64,000 nt of DNA from Bowmanella denitrificans (lineage in GTDB: Bacteria; Pseudomonadota; Gammaproteobacteria; Enterobacterales; Alteromonadaceae). The position numbers were made by a program, and so were the translations under genes. Shown here one piece after another: positions 17,481 through 25,618 of this stretch. The first letter of the stretch is position 1, and every line of letters starts with the position of its first letter. The notes under the pieces were generated by a model. It did not search any database. It saw nothing but the letters and a program-made list of their open reading frames with translations, and was not told the origin of the DNA. The DNA lies in assembly GCF_039522935.1 (NCBI RefSeq), contig NZ_BAAAEI010000023.1, positions 124,001-188,000 of the forward strand, written 5' to 3'.

Positions 17481-18683
17481 ATGTTCAAAGCCAGACACAG
17501 TATTACCCTGCTGTTTAATGCCAACAAAGTCTACGATCGTCAGGTGATCGAAGGCATTGGCCATTACCTGCAATCGTCCAAAGCCGACTGGGATGTCTAC
17601 CTTGAAGAAGACTTTTTGTGTCGCCTGGAACATATTCATGAGTGGAGTGGCGATGGCATTATTGCCGACTTTGATGATATGAACATTCAGCTTGCCCTGA
17701 AAGGCAGCGACAAACCTGTGGTCGGCGTTGGCGGCTCTTACAGCAACCCCAACCACTATCCTGCGGTGCCTTATGTGGCGACCGACAACTATGCGTTGGT
17801 AAAACTGGCGTATGAACACCTGAAGCAAAAGGGCCTGGAGCGTTTCGCTTTTTACAGTGTGCCCATTGATGAGAATCACCGCTGGGCCAGAGAGCGGGAA
17901 GCGGCCATCAGTGAATTAACTGCCAAAGACGGCTACGAATGCCAGATCTATCAGGGCCATTGTACCCGCCCCGAAACCTGGCAATATGCCATGAACCGTT
18001 TGACCGACTGGATCCAGAGCCTGCCCAAACCCATAGGTATTCTGGCCGTCACCGACTCCAGGGCCAGGCACTTGTTGCAGGCCTGTGACCATATAGGTCT
18101 TATCGTACCGGATAATGTTGCCATAATTGGTATAGACGATGATGATATTGCCCGTTTTCTCAGTCGTATCAGCTTAAGCTCCGTGACCCAGGGCTGCTTT
18201 GAAATGGGCTATCAGGCGGCCAAGTTGCTGCATAAGCAGCTCAGCAATATTCAGGTTGGCCGTAAACAGATTCTGGTGCCTCCGGCCGGCGTTGCGTCCA
18301 GACAGTCAACCGACTTTAAAGCCCTGAAAGATCCCTATGTGATTCAGGCCATGCATTACATTCGTCAGCATGCTACCCGTGGCATCAAAGTTGAGCAGGT
18401 CACCGACTTTGTGGGTATTTCCCGTTCCAATCTGGAACAACGTTTTCGCAGCGAGCGGGGGCATTCTATTCATACCGAGTTACATAACCAGAAACTGGGG
18501 CGGGCATGCAAGATGTTGAGTGATACGCAGGTGAGCCCAACCGAAATCGCCAATATTTGTGGCTACCCTTCACTGCAATACATGTATGCGGTATTTAAAC
18601 GCCACTTCGACCAGACTCCCACAGAATATCGCAGCAGCCATAGCGAAGGTATAAAACCCAGCGCACAGGTGGTGAACTTCTGA
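17481..18683 (+). CDS. xylR: Xylose operon activator XylR (AraC family with sugar-binding domain)
   Basis: 400 residues, close to E. coli XylR (392). The N-terminal ~280 residues form a periplasmic-binding-protein-like (LacI/GalR type) domain (ITLLFNANKVYDRQVIEGI, VPYVATDNYALVKLAYEHL, GILAVTDSRARHLLQACD, VAIIGIDDDDIARFLS). The C-terminal ~100 residues are an AraC-type double helix-turn-helix (EQVTDFVGISRSNLEQRF, EIANICGYPSLQYMYAVFKRHF). It activates xylose genes on binding D-xylose. RBS GGGTGG lies just before the ATG. It is divergent from xylB. Confidence 0.95.
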   Translation: MFKARHSITLLFNANKVYDRQVIEGIGHYLQSSKADWDVYLEEDFLCRLEHIHEWSGDGIIADFDDMNIQLALKGSDKPVVGVGGSYSNPNHYPAVPYVATDNYALVKLAYEHLKQKGLERFAFYSVPIDENHRWAREREAAISELTAKDGYECQIYQGHCTRPETWQYAMNRLTDWIQSLPKPIGILAVTDSRARHLLQACDHIGLIVPDNVAIIGIDDDDIARFLSRISLSSVTQGCFEMGYQAAKLLHKQLSNIQVGRKQILVPPAGVASRQSTDFKALKDPYVIQAMHYIRQHATRGIKVEQVTDFVGISRSNLEQRFRSERGHSIHTELHNQKLGRACKMLSDTQVSPTEIANICGYPSLQYMYAVFKRHFDQTPTEYRSSHSEGIKPSAQVVNF

Positions 18684-18793
18684 GGTGATGGCAAGCCGGA
18701 GCAGCGAAAAGTTTTCGATTATTTTGCTGCCTTAAGTTTTCGTTAAGCTTGACGGCATAACTTCCTATCAGAAGTCGGTGATAGGAGTTGTCC

Positions 18794-19480
18794 ATGTACC
18801 AGCAAGTTTTACAATATTGTGGCGATATAGCACGTCATGCCAGTGTGAACCCCGGCCAGGGATTGAGCCTGAGTTGTGCCCGTCCATCCAGCCCATCCCG
18901 CGGTCAGCTGGAAGCTTTTATTCATCAGGGGTTTGCTAAAGCCTATGGTGCAGATATTCATCACTTTATGCCGATGTTGCTGGCGATTAAAGGGCAGCAA
19001 TACCAGGCGGCGCTTGGTCTGAGAAGTGGCCGCAGCCCATTGTTTATTCAACAGTACTTATCTTCGGATTTGCTCGACTGCCTGGCCCAAAAAGGTATTT
19101 ACACCCAACCAGAGCGGGTCGCTGAGGTGGGCAACCTGTATGGCCTGTCGCGTCGTTATACGCTGCCGCTATTTATGGCCATGGCGGTGGGGTTATATCT
19201 GAATCACTATACCCATTTGCTGTTTTGTGGCACTCATCACCTGATTGCTTTACTGGCCAAAGAAGGCGTTAAGCTCACTTATCTGACCGACGCCTATTCC
19301 GCCCGCCTGGCCCCGTCCAATGACGATTGGGGCAGCTACTATCAAACGCAGCCACAGGTCATGGCGCTGGATTTAAATGATGCCATGTTACCCATGCTGG
19401 AACGTGATCTGTTGCCGGGGTTGTTTGCCTCTTTTTGCGCGGACATTCAACTTCTGAGTAACGAGCTGAGGGCGCTGTGA
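18794..19480 (+). CDS. Thermostable hemolysin family protein (PF12261-like)
   Basis: 228 residues from ATG 18794, with AGGAG (18783-18787) six bases upstream; a TTG at 18788 is rejected. The sequence matches the family called thermostable hemolysin in vibrios (SPSRGQLEAFIHQGFAKAYGAD, VAEVGNLYGLSR, HLLFCGTHHLIALL). From memory the family is related to the acyl-CoA N-acyltransferase fold. There is no signal peptide, so a cytoplasmic enzyme fits better than a toxin. It is the first gene of a tightly packed five-gene operon with an acyl ligase, an iron oxidase and an SDR; a biosynthetic role is inferred. Confidence 0.8.
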   Translation: MYQQVLQYCGDIARHASVNPGQGLSLSCARPSSPSRGQLEAFIHQGFAKAYGADIHHFMPMLLAIKGQQYQAALGLRSGRSPLFIQQYLSSDLLDCLAQKGIYTQPERVAEVGNLYGLSRRYTLPLFMAMAVGLYLNHYTHLLFCGTHHLIALLAKEGVKLTYLTDAYSARLAPSNDDWGSYYQTQPQVMALDLNDAMLPMLERDLLPGLFASFCADIQLLSNELRAL

Positions 19481-20937
19481 TGTGGTTTTTCACAGACAAC
19501 ACCAGACTTGAAGCTCAGGCATTGTGTGACGGCATCACCAGCCTGACCTATGGCCAGCTTGCCGAGCAGGTGGCTCTTCGCAGCGCCTGGCTAAAGGCGC
19601 AGGAAGCGCGTCATGTTGCGTTGGCGCTGGACAATGGCATTGAGTGGGTGCTAATGGACCTGGCTTGTCAGCAAGCCGGTATTTGCTGCGTACCGGTACC
19701 GGTGTTTTTCAGTCAATCGCAACTCTCGCATTTACTTAACAGTGCTGCCATTGATCTGCTTATCACGCCGGCCCAGCCACAAAGTGAGAATCTTCCCTTT
19801 GGTACTTTCTGTTGGCAGCGTCTGATGCCGGAGCTGGTGGCAAACATGCCAAAGGAGACCGGCAAGATTACTTTTACCTCTGGCTCAACCGGCACGCCTA
19901 AAGGCGTGTGTCTGAGCCATGCAGCATTGCAAAAGACAGCTCAATCGATAGTAGGCAGCCTGGCCATGCAGAATGTTGTGCACTTATGTTTACTGCCACT
20001 GGCGACCTTGCTGGAAAACATCGCCGGTGTTTATGCGCCGTTACTGGCAGGTGGCAAGGTGATTGTGCCAAACGATGCGCAAAGGGGGGGCTCTGGCAGT
20101 CAACTGCAGAACATTCAGACCATGCTGGCGCTAATCAGCCAGTGGCAACCGACCAGTGTCATTCTGGTCCCTGAATTACTGAATGTGTTGGTACAAGCCT
20201 GTGCTCAGGGCTGGCAGCCACCGTCGTCATTACAGTTTATTGCGGTCGGCGGCGCCAAAGTCGCCCCGGCGCTGCTGGCGCAGGCCAGTGCTTTAGGATT
20301 GCCGGTCTATCAGGGCTACGGGTTGAGTGAATGTGTGTCGGTGGTAGCGCTGAATACCCCTGACTGCCATCGCATAGACAGCGTTGGCAAGCCTTTAGCA
20401 CATAATCGCCTGAGCATTGAGAATGACGAAATCGTGGTACGGGGTAACTTGTTTCTTGGCTATCTGAATGAACCAGACAGTTGGTACCCCACCCAGGTCC
20501 ATACCGGCGACAAAGGCAAGATTGAAGATGGCTTTGTCTGTATTGACGGGCGCATGAAGAATCTGCTGATTAACTCTTTTGGTCGAAATATCTCGCCCGA
20601 ATGGGTGGAAGCCGAATTGCTGGCCAGCGGTTTATTCCGACACGTGATGTTGTTTGGTGACAATCAACCCTTTTGTGCAGCGTTGCTGATCCCGGTTCGT
20701 CAGGATCTGCCTGACACCCTTGTCAGTAGCGCGATTGAACAAGTGAACGCACGTTTACCTGACTATGCCAAGGTACGTACCTGGCAACGACTTAACGCTT
20801 CAGATGTCGCTGGAAAGGGCGTCTTCACTGCCAACGGTAAGCTGAAGCGCAGTGCTATATGCACACATTTTCAGGCGCACATCGATGCCCTTTTTAAGAT
20901 GGAAACCTCAACAGGAGCTTGCCATGAAGCTGTATGA
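19480..20937 (+). CDS. AMP-dependent acyl ligase (fatty acyl-CoA/ACP synthetase type)
   Basis: 485 residues from ATG 19480, which overlaps the previous stop (TGATG). ANL-superfamily motifs: P-loop TSGSTGTPKG (133-142), YGLSE (280-284), TGD (342-344), hinge region GRMKNLLINSFGRNISPEWVE, and a C-terminal lysine in ANGKLKR (454 or 456). It activates a carboxylic acid as an acyl-adenylate and transfers it to CoA or a carrier protein. The substrate cannot be read; long-chain-type hinge motifs suggest a fatty acid. It overlaps the next gene by 14 bases, so translation is probably coupled. Confidence 0.9.
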   Translation: MWFFTDNTRLEAQALCDGITSLTYGQLAEQVALRSAWLKAQEARHVALALDNGIEWVLMDLACQQAGICCVPVPVFFSQSQLSHLLNSAAIDLLITPAQPQSENLPFGTFCWQRLMPELVANMPKETGKITFTSGSTGTPKGVCLSHAALQKTAQSIVGSLAMQNVVHLCLLPLATLLENIAGVYAPLLAGGKVIVPNDAQRGGSGSQLQNIQTMLALISQWQPTSVILVPELLNVLVQACAQGWQPPSSLQFIAVGGAKVAPALLAQASALGLPVYQGYGLSECVSVVALNTPDCHRIDSVGKPLAHNRLSIENDEIVVRGNLFLGYLNEPDSWYPTQVHTGDKGKIEDGFVCIDGRMKNLLINSFGRNISPEWVEAELLASGLFRHVMLFGDNQPFCAALLIPVRQDLPDTLVSSAIEQVNARLPDYAKVRTWQRLNASDVAGKGVFTANGKLKRSAICTHFQAHIDALFKMETSTGACHEAV

Positions 20938-21595
20938 AAGATTGCAAACTGAAACCCGGGCAGAACGTGAATATCTGCTTTCTGCTCCGATTATCCAACG
21001 CTGTTTCCGCGCTGAGTTTGACCTGAACGACTATGTGGCGTTCCTGCAACAGGCTTATCACCATGTAAAACACACCGTGCCGTTGCTGATGGCAGTGGGC
21101 AGCCGCTTGCCTGAAACGAAGGAGTGGCTGCGTGAGGCCATCGGCGAATATATCGAAGAGGAAATGGGCCATCAGGAATGGATCCTCAACGATATCGCTG
21201 CCTGTGGATTTGATAAGCAGCAGGCCAGACAGAGCAAGCCATCGGCTGCCACTGAGTTAATGGTGGCCTATGCCTATGATTCGGTGCAGCGGGTTAATCC
21301 TCTGGCATTCTTTGGCATGGTGTTTGTGCTGGAGGGGACCAGCATCGCGCTGGCAGATAATGCCGCCAGTCAGATTCAGGGCAAGTTGGACTTACCAGCA
21401 AAGGCTTTTAGCTATTTACGCTCCCATGGTGCATTGGACCAGGAACACATTGTGTTGTTTGAAAATCTGATGAACCAAATCGACGATGCAGCTGAGCAAG
21501 AGGTGATATTGCATGCGGCCCGTATGTTCTTCCGCCTGTACGGCAATATCTTCCATGAATTGGATGCTTGTCACGGTTTGGCGGCCGCGGCTTAG
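20924..21595 (+). CDS. Haem-oxygenase-like iron-containing oxidase (TenA/UndA-like)
   Basis: 223 residues from ATG 20924 with AGGAG six bases before it, although the frame is open further upstream. It is all-helical by composition. Candidate metal ligands: E80-x-x-H83 (EEMGHQEW), E137 (VFVLEGTSIAL) and H175 (LDQEHIVLF), the pattern of haem-oxygenase-like di-iron oxidases such as UndA. Such enzymes use O2 on fatty acids or amino-acid derivatives (decarboxylation, N-oxygenation, C-C cleavage). It is often mis-annotated as a TenA regulator. Its place after an acyl ligase suggests an acyl-derived substrate. Confidence 0.82.
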   Translation: MKLYERLQTETRAEREYLLSAPIIQRCFRAEFDLNDYVAFLQQAYHHVKHTVPLLMAVGSRLPETKEWLREAIGEYIEEEMGHQEWILNDIAACGFDKQQARQSKPSAATELMVAYAYDSVQRVNPLAFFGMVFVLEGTSIALADNAASQIQGKLDLPAKAFSYLRSHGALDQEHIVLFENLMNQIDDAAEQEVILHAARMFFRLYGNIFHELDACHGLAAAA

Positions 21596-21603
21596 GAGGG
21601 GTT

Positions 21604-22410
21604 ATGAACTGGTCTAATCAACTTTGTCTGCTCACGGGCGCCAGCGGCGGTATTGGGCAGGCTATTGCCAGGGTATTGGCGGAATCTGGGGTGCGAATGA
21701 TCCTGCAAGGGCGTGACGAGCAGAGTTTACAGCGCCTGGCCGACAGCTTGCCCGGTATACATCATGTGCTGGTAGGCGATATCGGCAGATCGGCGGGGCG
21801 TGCAGCGCTAATTGGCGAACTGAAACGCTTTCCTGCCATCAGTATGCTGATCAACAACGCGGGTATCTCACCTTTTGGTGAGTTGCAACATGTTTCTGCG
21901 GAGGAACTGGAACAAACAATTCAAACCAACCTGCTGGCTCCCATGCTGCTAACCCGAGCATTACTGCCACAGCTGCAAAAGCGTAGCGAAGCTTATATTG
22001 TCAACGTCGGTTCGGCCTTTGGCAGTATTGGTTTTGCCTGTCAGAGTGCTTATTGTGCCAGCAAGTTTGGTCTGCGTGGCTTTAGTGAAGCACTGTATCG
22101 CGAACTGGCCGGCAGTGCCGTGAAGGTGTTTTATCTGGCGCCGCGGGCAACACAGACCGCTATCAACAGCGATGAGGTGGTGGCCATGAATCAGGCTCTT
22201 GGTAATCAGGTGGACAGCCCACAAAAGGTTGCCCAGGCGCTGAAGGCTCAGTTACTTGCCTCGCAACCCCGGGTCTTTATTGGTTTTCCGGAAAAGCTCT
22301 TTGTTCGTCTGAACGGCGCATTTCCCTCTTTGGTGGACAATGCCCTGATCAAGAAACTACCCATTATCAAAAAATTTGCTGCACAGCATGCTAAGGAGAT
22401 CCTGGTATGA
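21604..22410 (+). CDS. Short-chain dehydrogenase/reductase in the hemolysin-ligase operon
   Basis: 268 residues from ATG 21604, preceded by AGGAGGG. Classical SDR motifs: TGASGGIG (11-18), NNAG (84-87), S137, and Y150-x3-K154 (SAYCASKFG). It uses NAD(P)H in the cytoplasm to reduce or oxidise a carbonyl or alcohol. The C-terminal extension (FIGFPEKLFVRLNGAFPSLV) resembles SDRs acting on lipid-like substrates. The stop overlaps the next start (ATGA). Substrate unknown; a step in the same pathway as the ligase and oxidase is inferred. Confidence 0.9.
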   Translation: MNWSNQLCLLTGASGGIGQAIARVLAESGVRMILQGRDEQSLQRLADSLPGIHHVLVGDIGRSAGRAALIGELKRFPAISMLINNAGISPFGELQHVSAEELEQTIQTNLLAPMLLTRALLPQLQKRSEAYIVNVGSAFGSIGFACQSAYCASKFGLRGFSEALYRELAGSAVKVFYLAPRATQTAINSDEVVAMNQALGNQVDSPQKVAQALKAQLLASQPRVFIGFPEKLFVRLNGAFPSLVDNALIKKLPIIKKFAAQHAKEILV

Positions 22411-23063
22411 AAATGTTGAAAAGAACGGTTGCCATGTTTTTGGCTGGTGTCTCACTGTCGCTGAGCCTATATGCACAAGCAGACGAATGGCCGGAGTTGC
22501 TTGGTGTTCAGCAGCAATGGGCGGTGGTGAACTACAGTTTACAGGATGAAGAAAAGCTTAAAGGCTTCGACGCACTGATTGCCCAAGCGCAGGGTCTGAC
22601 GCAAACCTGGCCAGACCGCGCTGAGGCCTGGATATGGTTGGGCATCAGTCAATCCAGTGCAGCAGGTGCGCAAGGTGGATTGGATGCCCTGGGGTTGGCT
22701 AAACAGGCCCGGGAGTCTTTTGAAAAAGCCATGAGTCTGGATGAAACGGCGTTAAGTGGCTCAGCAATGACCAGCCTCGGTGTGCTTTACCACAAATTAC
22801 CTGGTTGGCCCATCAGTTTTGGCAGTGATAAAAAGGCGGAAAAGCTGCTGAAACAGGCCTTGACGCTTAATCCTGAAGGCATTGATCCAAACTATTTTTA
22901 TGCAGAATTTTTATTTGATGATGGCAAATACGCCAAGGCCAGGGAATATCTGCTGCTGGCTAAACAAGCGCAGCCGCGCCCGAACCGCGAGTTTGCCGAC
23001 AGCTCCAGGCAGAAGGAAATTGATCTGCTTCTGGCCAAGGTTGAAAAGAAACTGACCCGTTAA
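22407..23063 (+). CDS. Exported TPR-like protein, last gene of the operon
   Basis: 218 residues with a signal peptide (LSLSLYAQA). TPR-like helices are seen around AEAWIWLGISQSSAAG, AKQARESFEKAMSLDETAL, KKAEKLLKQALTLNPEG and KYAKAREYLLLAKQAQP. A probable periplasmic helper or scaffold. It is coupled to the SDR by a four-base overlap and followed by an intrinsic terminator. It may help assemble or export the product of the operon, but this is speculation. Confidence 0.75.
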   Translation: MKMLKRTVAMFLAGVSLSLSLYAQADEWPELLGVQQQWAVVNYSLQDEEKLKGFDALIAQAQGLTQTWPDRAEAWIWLGISQSSAAGAQGGLDALGLAKQARESFEKAMSLDETALSGSAMTSLGVLYHKLPGWPISFGSDKKAEKLLKQALTLNPEGIDPNYFYAEFLFDDGKYAKAREYLLLAKQAQPRPNREFADSSRQKEIDLLLAKVEKKLTR

Positions 23064-23090
23064 GGTTATCCTGGCAAATGGCTAACAAAG

Positions 23091-23116
23091 GCCGGTGTAC
23101 AGACACCGGCTTTTTT
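23091..23116 (+). terminator. Intrinsic terminator of the hemolysin-ligase operon
   Basis: Perfect stem GCCGGTGT-ACAG-ACACCGGC followed by six T. It sits between the TPR gene and the converging frmB gene and defines the end of the five-gene operon. Confidence 0.9.
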
Positions 23117-23970
23117 CATTCTGTCAGACTCAGATGCTGTGCATGAAAACGCAGGTGGTCGTCAATCAGGCTGGCAATAAAGTAGTAGCTGTGATCATAG
23201 CCCTGATGGTAACGGAATTGCGCCTCGATTCCCTGTTGCTGACAAACCAGCTGTAAGGGGCGGCTGAGTTTTTGCGTATCGAGAAAGTTATCGGCCAGGC
23301 CCTGATCCACTAACATGGGTAATGAAAAGTGGCTTTGGCTGGCCAGCAAATGACAGGCATCGTATTGCTGCCATTGGTTGCGATCCTCTCCCAGATAGGC
23401 GCTCAGGGCTTTTTGCCCCCAGGGGCAATCCATCGGATTCACAATCGGGGCAAAGGCCGACACCGAGGTGTAGCGCTGTGGATGGCGTAGCGCCAGGATC
23501 AGCGCACCGTGCCCGCCCATGGAGTGCCCGGCAATAGCCGCCTTGCCCAGCTTAAAGTTGGCATTCAGCAATGCCGGCAGCTCAGTGCTGACATAGTCGT
23601 ACATCTGGTAGTGGCGCTGCCAGGGCGCTTGGGTGGCATTCACATAAAAACCTGCACCCAGACCCAGATCATAAGCGCCGTCGGGCGCGTCCGCCACGCC
23701 TTCGCCGCGAGGACTGGTGTCTGGCATCACCAACATGATGCCAAGCTCGGCAGCCAGGCGCTGCGCACCGGCCTTAGTGGAAAAGTTTTCATCTGTGCAG
23801 GTCAGACCCGATAGCCAGTAAAGCACCGGCAGGGGATGTCCCTGCTCGGCTTGTGGCGGTACAAAGACCGAAAACTGCATATCACAATCAAGCACTGCAG
23901 ATGGGTGGCTGAAACGCTTCTGCCAGCCGCCAAATGTCTTTACACTGCTTAATTCCTTTAAATTATCCAT
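23116..23970 (-). CDS. frmB: S-formylglutathione hydrolase
   Basis: 284 residues, an esterase-D type alpha/beta hydrolase. The nucleophile is S150 in AGHSMGGHGAL; D227 (GLADNF) and H260 (GYDHSYYF) complete the triad. The oxyanion and substrate region LSGLTCTDENFSTKAGAQR is typical of the family. It hydrolyses S-formylglutathione to formate and glutathione, the second step of formaldehyde detoxification. frmA lies upstream on the same strand, but 265 bases away, the gap being filled by a repeat element. Confidence 0.95.
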   Translation of the reverse strand: MDNLKELSSVKTFGGWQKRFSHPSAVLDCDMQFSVFVPPQAEQGHPLPVLYWLSGLTCTDENFSTKAGAQRLAAELGIMLVMPDTSPRGEGVADAPDGAYDLGLGAGFYVNATQAPWQRHYQMYDYVSTELPALLNANFKLGKAAIAGHSMGGHGALILALRHPQRYTSVSAFAPIVNPMDCPWGQKALSAYLGEDRNQWQQYDACHLLASQSHFSLPMLVDQGLADNFLDTQKLSRPLQLVCQQQGIEAQFRYHQGYDHSYYFIASLIDDHLRFHAQHLSLTE

Positions 23971-23988
23971 ATATCACCCTCATTACTT

Positions 23989-24195
23989 TAACCACAGAGG
24001 CACAGAGCGCACAGAGTTGTTTAAGGGAATAACCTTTCTGCGAGTATCTCTTCGCGCAGTCTGCGTTCTAGCGAGATACATTCCATATCAGCCGAAGGCT
24101 TCAAACATAAAAATACATCTCACAGAGCTGCTGAGGTCGCTCAGAGCCCCCGAAACTCTGTGTAATCTCTGTGCTCTTCGTGCCTTTGTGGTGAC
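23989..24195. repeat. ACCACRGAGGCACAGAG inverted-repeat element between frmA and frmB
   Basis: The left end AACCACAGAGGCACAGAG and the right end CTCTTCGTGCCTTTGTGGTG are imperfect inverted complements about 200 bases apart. The interior also has complementary runs (CTGCGAG / CTCGCAG-like, GCGCAGTCTGCG). No coding potential is convincing. It belongs to the same family as 12534-12627 and 56625-57130. Confidence 0.75.
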
Positions 24196-24235
24196 ATTAG
24201 TTCTGCTCAAAAGTATTAAAAAACGCAGAGTAAAT

Positions 24236-25354
24236 TTAGTAGTGGATAACACTACGAATGGACTTACCCTCGTGCATTAATTCAAAGGCTTTATTAATGT
24301 CTTCCAGGCCCATGGTGTGAGTGATAAAGGTATCCAGCTCAAATTCGCCATTCATATAGCGCTGTACATACTCGGGCAACTGACTGCGGCCTTTGACGCC
24401 ACCAAAGGCAGTGCCACGCCATACCCGGCCGGTAACCAGTTGGAAGGGACGGGTCGAGATTTCCTGGCCGGCCCCGGCCACACCGATAATCACCGACTCC
24501 CCCCAGCCTTTATGGCAGCATTCCAGGGCTGAACGCATTACATGGACATTGCCGATACATTCAAAGGAGTAATCCACGCCGCCGTCGGTCATTTCCACTA
24601 TCACTTCCTGAATCGGCTTGTCATAGTGTTTTGGATTGACCGTGTCGGTAGCGCCAAGTTGTCTGGCAATGTCAAATTTGTCTTCGTTGATATCGATGGC
24701 AATGATACGCCCGGCTCCAGCCATGCGGGCACCAATCAGCACCGATAAGCCGATGCCACCCAGGCCAAATACCGCAACGGTATCGCCTTTTTGTACTTTA
24801 GCGGCATTGGTTACCGCACCCATACCGGTTGTCACGCCGCAGCCCAGCAGGCAGACTTTTTCCAGCGGTGCATCTTTGGGGATTTTGGCCAGGGCGATTT
24901 CCGGTACCACGGTATGCTCGGCAAAGGTTGAGGTGCCCATATAATGGTAGATAGGCTGGCCATTCTTACTGAATCTGGTGGTTCCATCGGGCATCAGCCC
25001 TTTACCCTGAGTAGCGCGGATGGCCTGACAGAGGTTGGTTTTACCTGACTTGCAGAATTTACACTCGCCACATTCCGGGGTGTATAAGGGAATAACGTGG
25101 TCACCTACCGCCAGCGTGGTGACACCTTCGCCCACGGCTTCCACAATACCGGCTCCTTCATGACCCAAAATAGCCGGGAAAATACCTTCAGGATCTTCAC
25201 CTGACAGGGTAAAGGCATCGGTGTGGCAAACACCAGTGGCCACTACACGTACCAGTACTTCGCCTTTTTGTGGCGGCATTAAATCCACTTCTTCAATGGA
25301 TAAGGGCTTGCCTGCTTCCCAGGCGACAGCGGCTCGGGTTTTGATAGTTTGCAT
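24236..25354 (-). CDS. frmA: S-(hydroxymethyl)glutathione dehydrogenase (class III alcohol dehydrogenase)
   Basis: 372 residues. Catalytic zinc ligands: C43 (GVCHTDAFTL), H65-E66 (GHEGAG), C172 (LLGCGVTTGMGAV). Structural zinc: C95, C98, C101, C109 (CGECKFCKSGKTNLC). NAD-binding GLGGIG at 197-202. It oxidises the formaldehyde-glutathione adduct to S-formylglutathione, which frmB then hydrolyses. The RBS (AGGGA) is good. No FrmR-type repressor gene is seen nearby. Confidence 0.97.
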   Translation of the reverse strand: MQTIKTRAAVAWEAGKPLSIEEVDLMPPQKGEVLVRVVATGVCHTDAFTLSGEDPEGIFPAILGHEGAGIVEAVGEGVTTLAVGDHVIPLYTPECGECKFCKSGKTNLCQAIRATQGKGLMPDGTTRFSKNGQPIYHYMGTSTFAEHTVVPEIALAKIPKDAPLEKVCLLGCGVTTGMGAVTNAAKVQKGDTVAVFGLGGIGLSVLIGARMAGAGRIIAIDINEDKFDIARQLGATDTVNPKHYDKPIQEVIVEMTDGGVDYSFECIGNVHVMRSALECCHKGWGESVIIGVAGAGQEISTRPFQLVTGRVWRGTAFGGVKGRSQLPEYVQRYMNGEFELDTFITHTMGLEDINKAFELMHEGKSIRSVIHY

Positions 25355-25618
25355 AACTGGGTTCCCTATAGGTTGTTGGCCAGATTCAAAAGCTTAAGTC
25401 TAACAAGCATTTGCCAGGATATAACCTCAGTTGTCGCAGTTTTTACGCTGTTCAATGACATTCGGCGGGCAGTTGCGGTAAAAGCGGTCAATCCGTATGA
25501 TCGCGCCCTTCGACCGACGCCGCTTTAACCTGACAAGGTGAATTGGCTGACAAGTTGTACCTTTGGCCTATGCTTGGGGACAGACCCTTAGGCCGACATT
25601 AAACTCCGCAGGAATATT

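Noticed and set aside
18794..19480. Secreted hemolysin toxin
   Set aside because: There is no signal peptide or membrane-inserting segment, and the gene is embedded in an enzyme operon. The family name is historical.
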